Part shown: one piece after another, positions 13,108-28,100 of the stretch
Position numbering within the stretch: the stretch's first letter is position 1
Layout of the letters: the number at the start of each line of letters is the position of its first letter
Assembly (NCBI GenBank): GCA_964017045.1
Contig: OZ024794.1
Location: 35,817,182 to 35,881,181, forward strand
DNA length: 64,000 nt
Direction of reading: 5' to 3'
Source: Omphiscola glabra
Taxonomy: Eukaryota > Mollusca > Gastropoda > Lymnaeidae
Notes under the pieces: generated by a model
The model's database searches: none
What the model was told of the DNA's origin: nothing
What the model saw: the letters and a program-made list of their open reading frames with translations, nothing else
Translations under genes and position numbers: made by a program

Positions 13108-16100
13108 GTAGGTTTTTTCTTTTTCCTTTTATTTTATATTTATATTGTCTTGTTACAAATTACAAACAAAATATTTTTTATGAATTTAAATAAGTTTTAC
13201 CATGGCTTCTTAACCATTTGGAGTTTTGTCAAATTATTGATTCTTTGTTATTACCCATTAAATTCCCTTTAGCTGCGACACCTTGCAGAGTATTCAATTC
13301 CACGCTTTATGATCACTATTTGACTGCATCATTGGAAGTTGTTCTTTACCAGCTGATTTCAAAAGTACCAGATTATATTGGTCAAATATTTGTCAGCGAC
13401 CTAAAACCTGGACAAGAGGCATTGATCATTTTTGATCCTTATTACAATAACATGAATGTAAGTAACTTACTGTAACCTCTTGCATTTTCTCTATTACAAC
13501 CTGATTACCACACTTGGCCTGTAGCACATTACTACCACACTTGGCATGTAGCACATTATTACCACACTTGGCATGTAGCACATTATTGCCACACTTGGCA
13601 AGTAGCACATTATTACCACACTTGGCATGTAGCACATTATTACCACACTTGGCATGAAGCACATTAATACCCCACTTGACATGTGCCACATTATTACCAC
13701 ACTTGGCATGTAGCAAATTATTACCACACTTTGCATGTAGCACATTATTACCACACTTTGCATGTAGCACATTATTACCACACTTGGCATGTAGCACATT
13801 ATTACCACACTTGGCATGAAGCACATTAATACCCCACTTGACATGTGCCACATTATTACCACTTTTGACATTAAAGACAGACTGAAAGTTATTTTATGAT
13901 TTTGACTGAAACTAGGCCAAAAGTTAAAAATGACTTTCGGCCAATACCAAAGCCGAAACCAAAAGCTTAACGAGATTTTCAGCCGAAAAATTTAGATATT
14001 TTGAAATTCGTTCAGCATACATTCTACTTACATCAATATTTACATTCTTAATATAAAAATGAGATCATCATGAATTTTAATAAATAAACATCTAATGAAT
14101 ACTTTGTCTTTTACCATTTTAATTAAAAAGTAATTTAATTTTCTTTTAAATTTATTTTAAAGCAGCATGGTAAGAGAAAATTTGTACGGGGGGGGGGGGG
14201 GCCAAAATAGACCCTTGGGTGCCCTTTGCTTTTATAATATAATTACAACGCTATCTAGACATATATCAACAATAATTATTATTTGCCACCTACATATCAG
14301 TTATTAAGACTATAAAAATATCACCAAAATGTTTCGCGGTTATCGTTATACTAATCTTTGTGTTTTCATAAATGGCTGGCAAGATATCGCTGTATTAATA
14401 TTTAACCTAGTACCAACACATTAGTCTTTCCGTGCTGGTGGTGTAATTATATGGTTCGGCGACCAACATCCCTCAACCCCTCTGGTAAGGGAAAAATATT
14501 TTTTTTAACCGGGTCTCTTATAGTTGTTGTTCTGGCGGGTCATGGCGGAGAATCGCAAAAGACATCTCAAAATCTTATTTTTTCACCAAAAGCATATAAG
14601 TAAACAGGTCTGCAGTAGAGCTACTACATAATTATTAAACAAACCCGCACACATGTGTTATTTCATCAATAACAATGTTTATGAGCATGATAATTATGAA
14701 TTTCAAGAAATGAATGAATTGAAAAAGCTTAAGTATCCCTATTTTTTTTTTTTTTAAAGTTAAACAAAAGTAATAATGGTAATATAATCATTCCCTGGGA
14801 TTATTCAATATTATTCATATTTGCCTATGACAACATTGATGAGCATGATAATGATAAATCAAAATGAATATCACAAATGAATGAATTGAATAAACCTAGG
14901 GTTCCCAAATTTAATTTTTGAAAAAAATATAACAAAAATATTAATATAAATATTACCATTCTAGCAGTTTTTCTTCCACAAAACTATCTACATTTGTCTA
15001 GGCCTAATTGAAATTTAATTTTTGGAAATAAATGATAAGTAGGTCATCAATCAGTTTTGAGCAGTTCTCGGAGAGCATTAGTCATGTAACATAAGATGAC
15101 AGCAAGACATTGAGCAATAATGAATATTAGATTGCAGGCCTAGAGACAGACAGTCTGACTTCTGGTAGATGAATAAAAACTTCAATCACCTTCGGCCAGA
15201 TGGCCAAAAGTCTCAATCACTTTTGGCCGAAACCGAAATTAAAGTTAACCGAAAGTTAACTTTGCTGTTTTGGCCAAAACCAAAATTAAACCGAAAGTTA
15301 ACTTTTCAGTTTCGACCAAAACCGAAATTAAACAGAAAGTTAACTTTAATGTTTTGGACGAAACCGAAACTAGGCCGAAAGTGATCAAATGACAACTTTT
15401 GACACCTAAACCGAAGCTGAACTTCGGTCTGTCTCTACTTGAAATGTATCACATTGTTACCACACTTGACATGTAACACATGATTACCACATTTGAAATG
15501 TACCACATTATTACCACACTTGACATGTAGCACATTATTTTCTTGATTTGTTTTCATTTTCTCTGAATGTCTCAAATTTATTTTAAGTTTTAAGATCCTC
15601 AGTTTACTTACACTTTTATGTATCAGATGGTTGGCTAAGCTGCTATAGGATCAGATGGTTGGCTAAGTTGCTAGATGATCAGATGGTTGGTTAAGTTGCT
15701 AGATGATCAGATGGTTGGCTAAGTTACTAGATGAACAGATGGTTGGCTAAGTTGCTAGATGATCAGATGGTTGGCTAAGTTGCTAGATGATCAGATGGTT
15801 GGCTAAGTTGCTAGATGATCAAATGATTCACTAAGTTACTAGATGATCAGATGGTTGAGAGGCATGCCTAATTATTTGTATCAGATGGCTGGCTTAGTCA
15901 GGAGATGTTCATATTGTTGAGATGGAGGCATAATTATTTTTATGAGCTGGCTGACTTAGTCAGGAGATGTTGTTGGTTTTGAGAAGGAAACATACTTATT
16001 TGTATCAGCTAATTGGCTGAATCAGGAAATGTTCAGGTTTCTTGCATTATTCAGACGTTGTTAAATGTTGCAGAAAAAAAATTATCTTCCTAGTAATAAG

Positions 16101-19100
16101 ACTTAAGTTAAAATCAACAATCAGGAGTGTAGCTTTGTCTTAAAATAACTATTTGTGAATACTTTTGCTGTGCCAATTATTCTATGTCTTATCATTCTTT
16201 AGCGCTTTATATTATTGTCATTTAGTTCAATGAAACCATTTTGTTAGTCTGACTTGTTTGTCTTAGTGTTACCAATGATGTCATGTATTAGTGTTACCAA
16301 TGATGTCTTGTATTAGTGTTACCATTGATGTTTTGTATTAGTATTACCAATGATGTTTTGTATTGGTGTTACCAATGATGTTTTGTATAAGTCTAACCAC
16401 TGATGTCTTTTGTTAGTCTTTTACCAATGTCTTGTGTTAGTGTTACCACCAATCCCTTTATTATTTTTTTAATTTCTTTGAATCCGTTTTGTTTTTTCTG
16501 TCTTGTATTAATTTCACGACATATGTCTCTTATTAGTCTCAACAACAATGTTTTTAGATAATCTCACCACCAATGACTTTTTATCAGTCTCACCACCAAA
16601 GTCTTTTATCAGTCTCACCACCAATGTCTTTTATCAGTCTCACCACCAATGTATTTTATCAGTCTCACCACCAATGTCTTTTATCAGTCTCACCACCAAT
16701 GTCTTTTATCAGTCTCACCACCAATGTCTTTTATCAGTCTCACCACCAATGTCTTTTATCAGTCTCACCACCAATGTCTTGTACTAGTTTTATCACCAAT
16801 TGCTTTAATTAGTCTTATCATTAAACCATTGATGGATCCTTAATTTATTTACTTTGTTTAGCTAACATCATATAGCCACCTAAATTGTCTTGAATCTTTG
16901 ACAACATAGTTTGCTATAATCCTATTTGTCTGTTAAAGCGTATTTGCTTACTTCAATAGTTTACTTTTGTAATTGCAGGTTTTGATCGGTGATGGTCATG
17001 ATAAAGCTACAACTATAACTTCAAGTTAGTACTTATTTTTTATTTTTTTTTAAGTGTGTTTCTTAACTTTTTCACCTGAATGATCTAGTCAAGTAAAGGA
17101 TAATTTTCCATTACAACTACTCTCACTATAGTATGTAGAAAGGATAAAGCAGGCCTATTTGTCTAAACTTCATGCTCTTTTGAACCTTTTACTTGACCTA
17201 GACAGAATTTCAGACACAGCATCTGTCTCTTACTCTCTCTAAAATTATTTTTTCATTATAATATCATTTATTTAAATAAATATATTTATAAATTATTTTA
17301 ATGATAGATTTTGTTATGGCACCCTAAAATCTCCCCAACCTCCTTAATTATTGGTTGTAGAAAGTTGATCTTTAAAAAACAAAAATGTATTATGTACCTC
17401 ATAGCAAGGTCAGTTTTACAAGAAATTGATATCGTAAGTTGCAGTTCATAGTTAAACTCTTTTTAGAACTACTGACAAAGCTATACTTTATCCTGTATCA
17501 CCATGGCACCAATCTCCACTAGCTCATCAGTTATCATTCTCATGTATTATTTTATGAAACTCAAAACGGCTATAGGAGTTCCTACTGTATTGTAGTTGTT
17601 GATTTTAAATGAATGTTTTTTAATATTCAATTCAGTTATGGTAATTATTTTAACAAATGTATTATCCTTGGTAAACTTCAAGTGTCTGAAGCTTAAACTT
17701 TCAAAAAGTATTGTAGTAATATTCTGTTGTTTTTTAAAAAATAAAAAATATTTAACTCTTTCTTTATCATTCTGATGTACATAAGATCCAGGGAAATATT
17801 TGATAGTTGGCATTCCTCTATTGTCAAATTTTAATGCTAAATTTTCTTACAAACATTGTGGACAAATTAGTATTTGGTGCTTTATAAATAATTGAGGGAA
17901 AACTTTAAAAAAAATTAATTAAATGTTCTGATGTCTACTGAAGCAATAAATATAAAAGAGTTTTGTAAGTTAGCAAGTCGTGTGAGATTTAAAAAATTAA
18001 AAATTTAAGTGAAGTTTTTACTGAAAATTGATATACTGTGTTGATAGCAAGGACAATTTTTTTTAAATTATTGGTTTGTTAACAAATTTATCAAAATTTT
18101 TTTAATTTTGATAGGAGATCATTTGAATAAAGAAAATTTACCTAACTTAAAATATTGAAGTTAATATCTAATTTGATATCTTTTTTCAGCTGATGATTTG
18201 GAAGCTACAATACAAAAGTACAAAGGTGCGTAGCAAAATACATGACACAAACTTATTTTGAGTTTTTTTTTGCTACTTCCAATGCTAAAGATTTAATGTG
18301 CCATGTCAGTTAAAGAATAAAAGTGATTTTAAAGAGTCTCCTAAAAATCACTTTTAAATGACTCATCATTTTACGGTAATTCAGAGGTTGCCAAATTGTT
18401 TTTGAGTCCCTCTTCTGCAACCAGGGTTCCTATATCAAGGCCCTATGTCAGATTCTCACAAATACACTGCCAAATATTGTTTTCTTTACATGGATTCCTG
18501 AAAACCCAACATCAATGAAATAAGCAAGGGGTGGGCAAACTTTTTGTGCGAAGGGCCACATTGACAAATGTAAAGCTATTGGGGGGCCGCATGTATATTA
18601 TGTCCAATTTTTACATGTTGATAAACATTTCTCTATATTAAAATAGGTAGACTGGCATTTAAACATTAAAGCCAAAAGTTAAGGAATGTTAAAAAAAATA
18701 GAAAATTAGAAAGAAATTTGATCAAAAATGTTAAAACAATCATAACAGTACATGAAATTCTGTAAAATTCAACAAAATAACTTAAAAGCAAAGTAATTTT
18801 TAATTTTTAAATGCCTTCGAGTGCCGCTTAATATCAGTTGCTGGGCTGCATGCGGCATGCAGTTTACCCACCCCTGAAAAAAGCACTGGTAAATGTAAGT
18901 CTCTGAGCTTTAGCACACAGAAGAGAATATTCTTCACCAGTGATTTTCAAAAATTTTTTTTTTTTTTATTGCTCATTCCTTCCTCGCAAGAAGGTGCATT
19001 AAGACCAAAAACAATATTTATACAAACGCAATCGATAAACTTAACTATTATAGAACTCCATATTTGTAAAGCTTCTGAAAATAGTTATCACTAAATGAGA

Positions 19101-22100
19101 TCCTGGTTTGCAGATGTTGCGTAGTTTTTCATTAGGAAATTTGTTAACACTATGAGGTGGCACACAGTTTGGGAACCTCTTTCCTAATCTCTGCAACATT
19201 TTATTTTGGAAGTATTAGTCTAGTAGTTTTAAGTATTTAAGTCAATTTTAGACCAAAACTTTATTCAGTCATTATGGCGTGACAACTTTTACTATGAAGA
19301 AAGAGATCGGGTGACATCTTTTCTAAATTTGTTATACACTGTACAGGTGATATCTTTTCTAAATTTGTTAAACACAGAACAGGTGCTATATTTTCTAAAT
19401 TTGTTATACACAAAAGATGTTGCTCATGTTTAAAAAAATATGGTTTGTATTGACAGGTTTGATAAATCCATATGAGATATTCAGAATAAGTTCAGAGACA
19501 GCATTGTTCCTACTCCATACAACTCCTGGTGTGTCTGTTGATAAACAAGTTGCTGCTCCTGTCTATGATATACAGGTAATTGTTATCTTATTTTGCGCAA
19601 ATTAACTTTGAACAGTTTTTCAAGGAATGTAGATTCAGCCATCTCTGCCAAAAGGAAAAGGGATCATAAAAATGATGTCTCGTTTGAGGCATACGGGAAA
19701 GAGATAGAGCTTTTGTCTGAGGAAAAAGTGAAAGGCCTGCCTGGCCTACAATGGTGTAACTAGTGCTGGTATGTTACAGGCTCTCAGGATTGCAAAGAAG
19801 GTAACCAGAAGGACCGCCTGCTATTGTGTCAACACTTACTGTTAGTACCTTTGCAATAGTTTACAATTGACTTCAATAAATGAGATCCTAAAGGCATGTA
19901 ATAGGGTATCAAGAGAGCAAAAGGTCCAGTCACTTCAAAGACTGCACCCCTTAAGTCCAAGAAAGGCTAAGTTTTAATGAACTCAAACAATCAGCTGTGG
20001 TATTTTGTCAAGCTTTATCTTGAACTGTACGCAACCAAAAATGTAGTCCCTGAAACTGCCCTGGACACCATCCCTGTCATGCCAATAATGGAAGACTTAA
20101 AGATGAACCAACTCTGAATGAGCCAATTGCCAACTGATTACTTTTTTTCTGGGCGTGACAGCCTCTCTCCTGTCTTCCAAAATGGAAAACCAATTCTGCT
20201 TCAGCCCTTAAATTTGTTCCTCAACCTGTGCTAGGAAAAAGGATACATTCCTGAGGACATGCAACACGCCAAAAATCGTGACTTCATGCAAAAATAAAGG
20301 AGACTGTACAGACTAATTATTACCCAGGAATTTCTCTCCATAGCATGAAAAGACTTTGACCCTGTAGACATGCTCTCCTTACAACAGTTGCAAGAAAAGT
20401 CACTTGAGTCACAGAGGCCTCTTTACATTGGTTTCATACACTGTACAAAGGCATTTGACTTTTTTAAACCTGAAAGGATTGTGCTGTTTCCTGCAAAAAA
20501 TTGGTTTTCCACAAAATCTGCTTACAATCATAATTTCATTTCTCAAAAATATACACAGAACAATCAGTTTCAGTGGGGCAGTCTCTGAGGCATTCTCTGT
20601 CAGCCGCAGAGTAAATAAAGGTACTTGCACCAAGAAACTAATCCATATTCTTCCTCAATGCCACTTCAGTATGCCGTCATGGACTGCGAAGAAGGAGTTT
20701 AAAGACAGAGATTTAAAACGGTGCTAATTCATGAACTGTTGTTCTCCGAATATGCCGCCTTATCATCACACATGGAAGGGGGACTTAATAGGCTAGTCGA
20801 TCACCTGTTGAGGAGTTTGAGCTGACAATCAGTCTAAAAAGAAAATGTCATGTCGCAAAAAACAGAATCCCTATCTGAGGCTGCTGGATCATCATCATCA
20901 ATACACTAATACCATTTTACCAATAAAATTTCACAAATTGGCCTTTTTAGCCTAAAATGATAATAAACATATTCAAATACAAAAATGATAACTTTTAAGC
21001 ATCTAATGTGTCTATGGATCTAGACTAAATTTCAATTAATATTTTTTTAGTATTATGAAAGAGATGTCTGACAAATGCCCGCCTTCCCCTCCCCAAAGAA
21101 ATTTTGATATTTTTGAGTGCTTAAAATCCAGAAGTTATTGTAAAACCACAAAGTTTATGTCCTATTTAAAAACAAATCTTTGACAGATGTTAAATTCCCA
21201 ACAGTTAGATCTTTTAGAGTAAATTTTATATTTCAGAATCAAGACTATTTGTTGCTGTTAAAAATAAAAATTTTTGCAACCTGTTTATTATTTTAATGGG
21301 TTGATGATGATGATGACTAAATACTTTTATAGCCCTTGTCTCCATGCTATTTTACAATTCTCACAGCACTCTGATGTCCTAAAATCTATTTGAATAAAAA
21401 AGTCTTTAAATGTTTCTTAAATGATTTTTGTATCATTATCAATTTTCCTCAAAGATTGAGGCAAACTGTTCCATAATTTTGGCGCTATCGCTTCAATAGA
21501 GCACACTCCGTATGACTTCTTTCTGTGTCTATCCATGGCTTTTATGCGAAATTTGAATTGCTAACGTCAAGTTGTTTTGACTCCCACATCACCCTAGCCA
21601 ACAAACTGTCAAACCTTTTCCAACTCCTCTCCCCCTATTATGACACCCCAAAGAGAAAACATCAATAGAATGATCAAAAGAAATCCCTAGTTTTTAGCAG
21701 AGATTGTGCACTGAGATTTATAGTTTTTTTGTTGATAATAAAATTTCTTTTCTGAATTGTTGTCATTTCTGGTCATCGCTGCTGCTGATTTTTTTAGAGC
21801 ATGGGGGGGAAAACTTTTTGTGCGGAGGGCCACATTGACAACTGTAAAGATATTGGGGGAACGCATGTATTTTATGTCCAATTTTTACTTGTCGATAAAC
21901 ATTTCTCTGTATTAAAATTGGTCAATTCCCATTTTAGCATTACGTGACAAAAGTCAAAGACTGTTTTTAAAAAAATAGAAAATTAGAAAGAAAGGTGATC
22001 ACAAATGTTGAAACAATCATAACAGTACATGAAATTATGTACAATTCAACAAAATACCTTAAAAAAACAAAGTAATTTTTTATTTCTAAATGCATAATAT

Positions 22101-25100
22101 CAGTTGCCGGGCCACATGTGGCCCTGCTCTGCCCACCCCTTTTTTAGAGTATCTCGGACATCATCCCCCACCCCCCTGACGCCAAATATATATTTTAACA
22201 AATCCCTTTCTGCTGTATTCAAAACGATTTTCCTATAGCTCAAAAAATGACTCTTAATTAATAAGTTATGACAAAGGGACACATTTTTCGTTTCTGCTTA
22301 TGAAAATGTCGAATAAATCAGATCCTTATTTGAGATAAACCTGAGATCTAACTCAACATTAAAGACACCTATCAAAATCATAGGAAACTTTGAAAACAAA
22401 TGTTACAACGAATTTTTTTTATAGATCAATTAAATGAACAACATTGCCTGCAATGAAATAGCCTCAAAATTTGTTTATATAAGACAATCAAAATTTTGAA
22501 TTTGTCATATCAAATCCCCCTTTTTTTATAGGCCTACTAGCTAAAAATTGTTTTAGACGATTATGAGTAGGTCGACCTGTTGAAAAAAAGAAAACAATGT
22601 CCAGAATAACATTGTTGATTGTGAGACACGTCATTTTTGTTAACCTTAATTTTTTTTAATATTTCAAAATGTTATACACATTAAAAACAGAGAAGCATTA
22701 ATTCTAAATGACTTATTTCTTTTGATCTGTTTTCATACCAGATAAATGTTCACACAATTCTAACTTAGAAATAGTGTTTTCATTTCAGGACACACAAAGA
22801 AAAAACATTTAGAATAAATAAAAAAAAAAAAAACACCAAAAAAATAATTCAAACCATTTCTCCAATTATATTTGATAAACAGGTGTTGTCAGACGTTCAC
22901 TTTAACAAAGAATATGATAAGAAAACCTACATCCTGGTACCAATCGGTGCTACTGTACAAGTGGAAACGTGTCAAGGTAGTTTACTGTCACCAAGCTCTC
23001 ACTAATGGTTTCTTGGTTTGTTTTAAGATGGGAAAAGGAACAATTAATATTTTTAAAATGTGATAACAGATCCAAAAATTCCTTCTTTACACTGTTCACA
23101 AAACAGCGCCAAGGGCCTAGCCTAGCATTAACCCTATAAAGAAATCCCCTCCCCTCCCCCACCACCCCTCACCCAGTCCCATCATAAAGACTACAATAAT
23201 AAATTGTATATGAGTTAATGCATCTAAAGGCATTTAAAGGCCTATTTATAAATAAAATAAAAAAATTTAAATTGGCAACCCAATGAGGCGGATATCCATT
23301 TTACACGCCCCCCCCCCCCCCAACCAAACCTTTTTTTTCCTCTCCCCATCTGTTCTTAATTTCAAAGAGAAAAAACAGCTAACTTCAATTAAAAACGTTG
23401 TAAATTTTATTTAAGACTCATCAGTTTAAAGAATTGATTATTTCAAACTTTTCAGGCTTAACAACAACATTATCAAGTACTCCTCGCTCACCAAGCACAC
23501 CAGAAGCTTTGAGCACTCCAGGCTCATCAAGCACACCAGAGTCACCCAGTACACCAGGGTCACCAAGTACTCCAAGCTCTATAAGTACTCCTGGCTCACC
23601 GAGTACACCTGAATCAGTAAGCACTCCTGGATCACCAAGCACACCAGAAACTTTGAGCACTCCAGGGTTACCAAGCACACCAGGCTCACCTAGCACTGTT
23701 CAAACCCCAAGCACACCAGGATCACCAAGTACACCAGAATCTCCAAGCACACCTGGTTCACCAAGTACTCCAGGCTCACCAAGCACACCAGAGTCACCCA
23801 GTACACCAGGGTCACCAAGTACTCCAAGTTCTATAAGTACTCCTGGCTCACCGAGTACACCTGAATCAGTAAGCACTCCTGGATCACCAAGCACACCAGA
23901 AACTTTGAGCACTCCAGGGTCACCAAGCACACCAGGCTCACCTAGCACTGTTCAAACCCCAAGCACACCAGGATCACCAAGTACACCAGAATCTCCAAGC
24001 ACACCTGGTTCACCAAGTACTCCAGGCTCACCAAGCACACCAGAGGCACCCAGTACACCAGGGTCACCAAGTACTCCAAGTTCTATAAGTACTCCTGGCT
24101 CACCGAGTACACCTGAATCAGTAAGCACTCCTGGATCACCAAGCACACCAGAAACTTTGAGCACTCCAGGGTCACCAAGCACACCAGGCTCACCTAGCAC
24201 TGTTCAAACCCCAAGCACACCAGGATCACCAAGTACACCAGAATCTCCAAGCACACCTGGTTCACCAAGTACTCCAGGCTCACCAAGCACACCAGAGGCA
24301 CCCAGTACACCAGGGTCACCAAGTACTCCAAGTTCTATAAGTACTCCTGGCTCACCGAGTACACCTGAATCAGTAAGCACTCCTGGATCACCAAGCACAC
24401 CAGAAACTTTGAGCACTCCAGGGTCACCAAGCACACCAGGCTCACCTAGCACTGTTCAAACCCCAAGCACACCAGGATCACCAAGTACACCAGAATCTCC
24501 AAGCACACCTGGTTCACCAAGTACTCCAGGCTCACCAAGCACACCAGAGGCACCCAGTACACCAGGGTCACCAAGTACTCCAAGTTCTATAAGTACTCCT
24601 GGCTCACCGAGTACACCTGAATCAGTAAGCACTCCTGGATCACCAAGCACACCAGAAACTTTGAGCACTCCAGGGTCACCAAGCACACCAGGCTCACCTA
24701 GCACTGTTCAAACCCCAAGCACACCAGGATCACCAAGTACACCAGAATCTCCAAGCACACCTGGTTCACCAAGTACTCCAGGCTCACCAAGCACACCAGA
24801 GGCACCCAGTACACCAGGGTCACCAAGTACTCCAAGTTCTATAAGTACTCCTGGCTCACCGAGTACACCTGAATCAGTAAGCACTCCTGGATCACCAAGC
24901 ACACCAGAAACTTTGAGCACTCCAGGGTCACCTAGCACACCAGGCTCACCTAGCACTGTTCAAACCCCAAGCACACCAGGATCACCAAGTACACCAGAAT
25001 CTCCAAGCACACCTGGTTCACCAAGTACTCCAGGCTCACCAAGCACACCAGAGGCACCCAGTACACCAGGGTCACCAAGTACTCCAAGTTCTATAAGTAC

Positions 25101-28100
25101 TCCTGGCTCACCGAGTACACCTGAATCAGTAAGCACTCCTGGATCACCAAGCACACCAGAAACTTTGAGCACTCCAGGGTCACCAAGCACACCAGGCTCA
25201 CCTAGCACTGTTCAAACCCCAAGCACACCAGGATCACCAAGTACACCAGAATCTCCAAGCACACCTGGTTCACCAAGTACTCCAGGCTCACCAAGCACAC
25301 CAGAGTCACCCAGTACACCAGGGTCACCAAGTACTCCAAGTTCTATAAGTACTCCTGGCTCACCGAGTACACCTGAATCAGTAAGCACTCCTGGATCACC
25401 AAGCACACCAGAAACTTTGAGCACTCCAGGGTCACCAAGCACACCAGGCTCACCTAGCACTGTTCAAACCCCAAGCACACCAGGATCACCAAGTACACCA
25501 GAATCTCCAAGCACACCTGGTTCACCAAGTACTCCAGGCTCACCAAGCACACCAGAGTCACCCAGTACACCAGGGTCACCAAGTACTCCAAGTTCTATAA
25601 GTACTCCTGGCTCACCGAGTACACCTGAATCAGTAAGCACTCCTGGATCACCAAGCACACCAGAAACTTTGAGCACTCCAGGGTCACCAAGCACACCAGG
25701 CTCACCTAGCACTGTTCAAACCCCAAGCACACCAGGATCACCAAGTACACCAGAATCTCCAAGCACACCTGGTTCACCAAGTACTCCAGGCTCACCAAGC
25801 ACACCAGAGGCACCCAGTACACCAGGGTCACCAAGTACTCCAAGTTCTATAAGTACTCCTGGCTCACCGAGTACACCTGAATCAGTAAGCACTCCTGGAT
25901 CACCAAGCACACCAGAAACTTTGAGCACTCCAGGGTCACCAAGCACACCAGGCTCACCTAGCACTGTTCAAACCCCAAGCACACCAGGATCACCAAGTAC
26001 ACCAGAATCTCCAAGCACACCTGGTTCACCAAGTACTCCAGGCTCACCAAGCACACCAGAGTCACCCAGTACACCAGGGTCACCAAGTACTCCAAGTTCT
26101 ATAAGTACTCCTGGCTCACCGAGTACACCTGAATCAGTAAGCACTCCTGGATCACCAAGCACACCAGAAACTTTGAGCACTCCAGGGTCACCAAGCACAC
26201 CAGGCTCACCTAGCACTGTTCAAACCCCAAGCACACCAGGATCACCAAGTACACCAGAATCTCCAAGCACACCTGGTTCACCAAGTACTCCAGGCTCACC
26301 AAGCACACCAGAGTCACCCAGTACACCAGGGTCACCAAGTACTCCAAGTTCTATAAGTACTCCTGGCTCACCGAGTACACCTGAATCAGTAAGCACTCCT
26401 GGATCACCAAGCACACCAGAAACTTTGAGCACTCCAGGGTCACCAAGCACACCAGGCTCACCTAGCACTGTTCAAACCCCAAGCACACCAGGATCACCAA
26501 GTACACCAGAATCTCCAAGCACACCTGGTTCACCAAGTACTCCAGGCTCACCAAGCACACCAGAGGCACCCAGTACACCAGGGTCACCAAGTACTCCAAG
26601 TTCTATAAGTACTCCTGGCTCACCGAGTACACCTGAATCAGTAAGCACTCCTGGATCACCAAGCACACCAGAAACTTTGAGCACTCCAGGGTCACCAAGC
26701 ACACCAGGCTCACCTAGCACTGTTCAAACCCCAAGCACACCAGGATCACCAAGTACACCAGAATCTCCAAGCACACCTGGTTCACCAAGTACTCCAGGCT
26801 CACCAAGCACACCAGAGTCACCCAGTACACCAGGGTCACCAAGTACTCCAAGTTCTATAAGTACTCCTGGCTCACCGAGTACACCTGAATCAGTAAGCAC
26901 TCCTGGATCACCAAGCACACCAGAAACTTTGAGCACTCCAGGGTCACCAAGCACACCAGGCTCACCTAGCACTGTTCAAACCCCAAGCACACCAGGATCA
27001 CCAAGTACACCAGAATCTCCAAGCACACCTGGTTCACCAAGTACTCCAGGCTCACCAAGCACACCAGAGTCACCCAGTACACCAGGGTCACCAAGTACTC
27101 CAAGTTCTATAAGTACCCCTGGCTCACCGAGTACACCTGAATCAGTAAGCACTCCTGGATCACCAAGCACACCAGAAACTTTGAGCACTCCAGGGTCACC
27201 AAGCACACCAGGCTCACCTAGCACTGTTCAAACCCCAAGCACACCAGGATCACCAAGTACACCAGAATCTCCAAGCACACCTGGTTCACCAAGTACTCCA
27301 GGCTCACCAAGCACACCAGAGGCACCCAGTACACCAGGGTCACCAAGTACTCCAAGTTCTATAAGTACTCCTGGCTCACCGAGTACACCTGAATCAGTAA
27401 GCACTCCTGGATCACCAAGCACACCAGAAACTTTGAGCACTCCAGGGTCACCAAGCACACCAGGCTCACCTAGCACTGTTCAAACCCCAAGCACACCAGG
27501 ATCACCAAGTACACCAGAATCTCCAAGCACACCTGTTTCACCAAGTACTCCAGGCTCACCAAGCACACCAGAGTCACCCAGTACACCAGGGTCACCAAGT
27601 ACTCCAAGTTCTATAAGTACTCCTGGCTCACCGAGTACACCTGAATCAGTAAGCACTCCTGGATCACCAAGCACACCAGAAACTTTGAGCACTCCAGGGT
27701 CACCAAGCACACCAGGCTCACCTAGCACTGTTCAAACCCCAAGCACACCAGGATCACCAAGTACACCAGAATCTCCAAGCACACCTGGTTCACCAAGTAC
27801 TCCAGGCTCACCAAGCACACCAGAGTCACCCAGTACACCAGGGTCACCAAGTACTCCAAGTTCTATAAGTACTCCTGGCTCACCGAGTACACCTGAATCA
27901 GTAAGCACTCCTGGATCACCAAGCACACCAGAAACTTTGAGCACTCCAGGGTCACCAAGCACACCAGGCTCACCTAGCACTGTTCAAACCCCAAGCACAC
28001 CAGGATCACCAAGTACACCAGAATCTCCAAGCACACCTGGTTCACCAAGTACTCCAGGCTCACCAAGCACACCAGAGTCACCCAGTACACCAGGGTCACC

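Noticed and set aside
13108..13193. Hydrophobic end of the array 1 open frame as a membrane anchor
   Set aside because: It starts at a splice donor, is AT-rich intron-like text, and a phase-matched acceptor at 13273 leads to a credible exon. An alternative unspliced, anchored form is not excluded but has no support.
13426..13871. Minus-strand open frames of NVLHAKCGN type as a Cys-rich peptide gene
   Set aside because: Produced by a 27-bp minisatellite whose period is a multiple of three. Not flanked by coding signals.
16548..16843. Three overlapping plus-strand open frames in intron 2
   Set aside because: All are readings of a 25-bp tandem repeat. Two or more frames open at once is a repeat effect.
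20370..20727. Overlapping open frames as a host gene
   Set aside because: They are pieces of a LINE reverse transcriptase with destroyed catalytic boxes.
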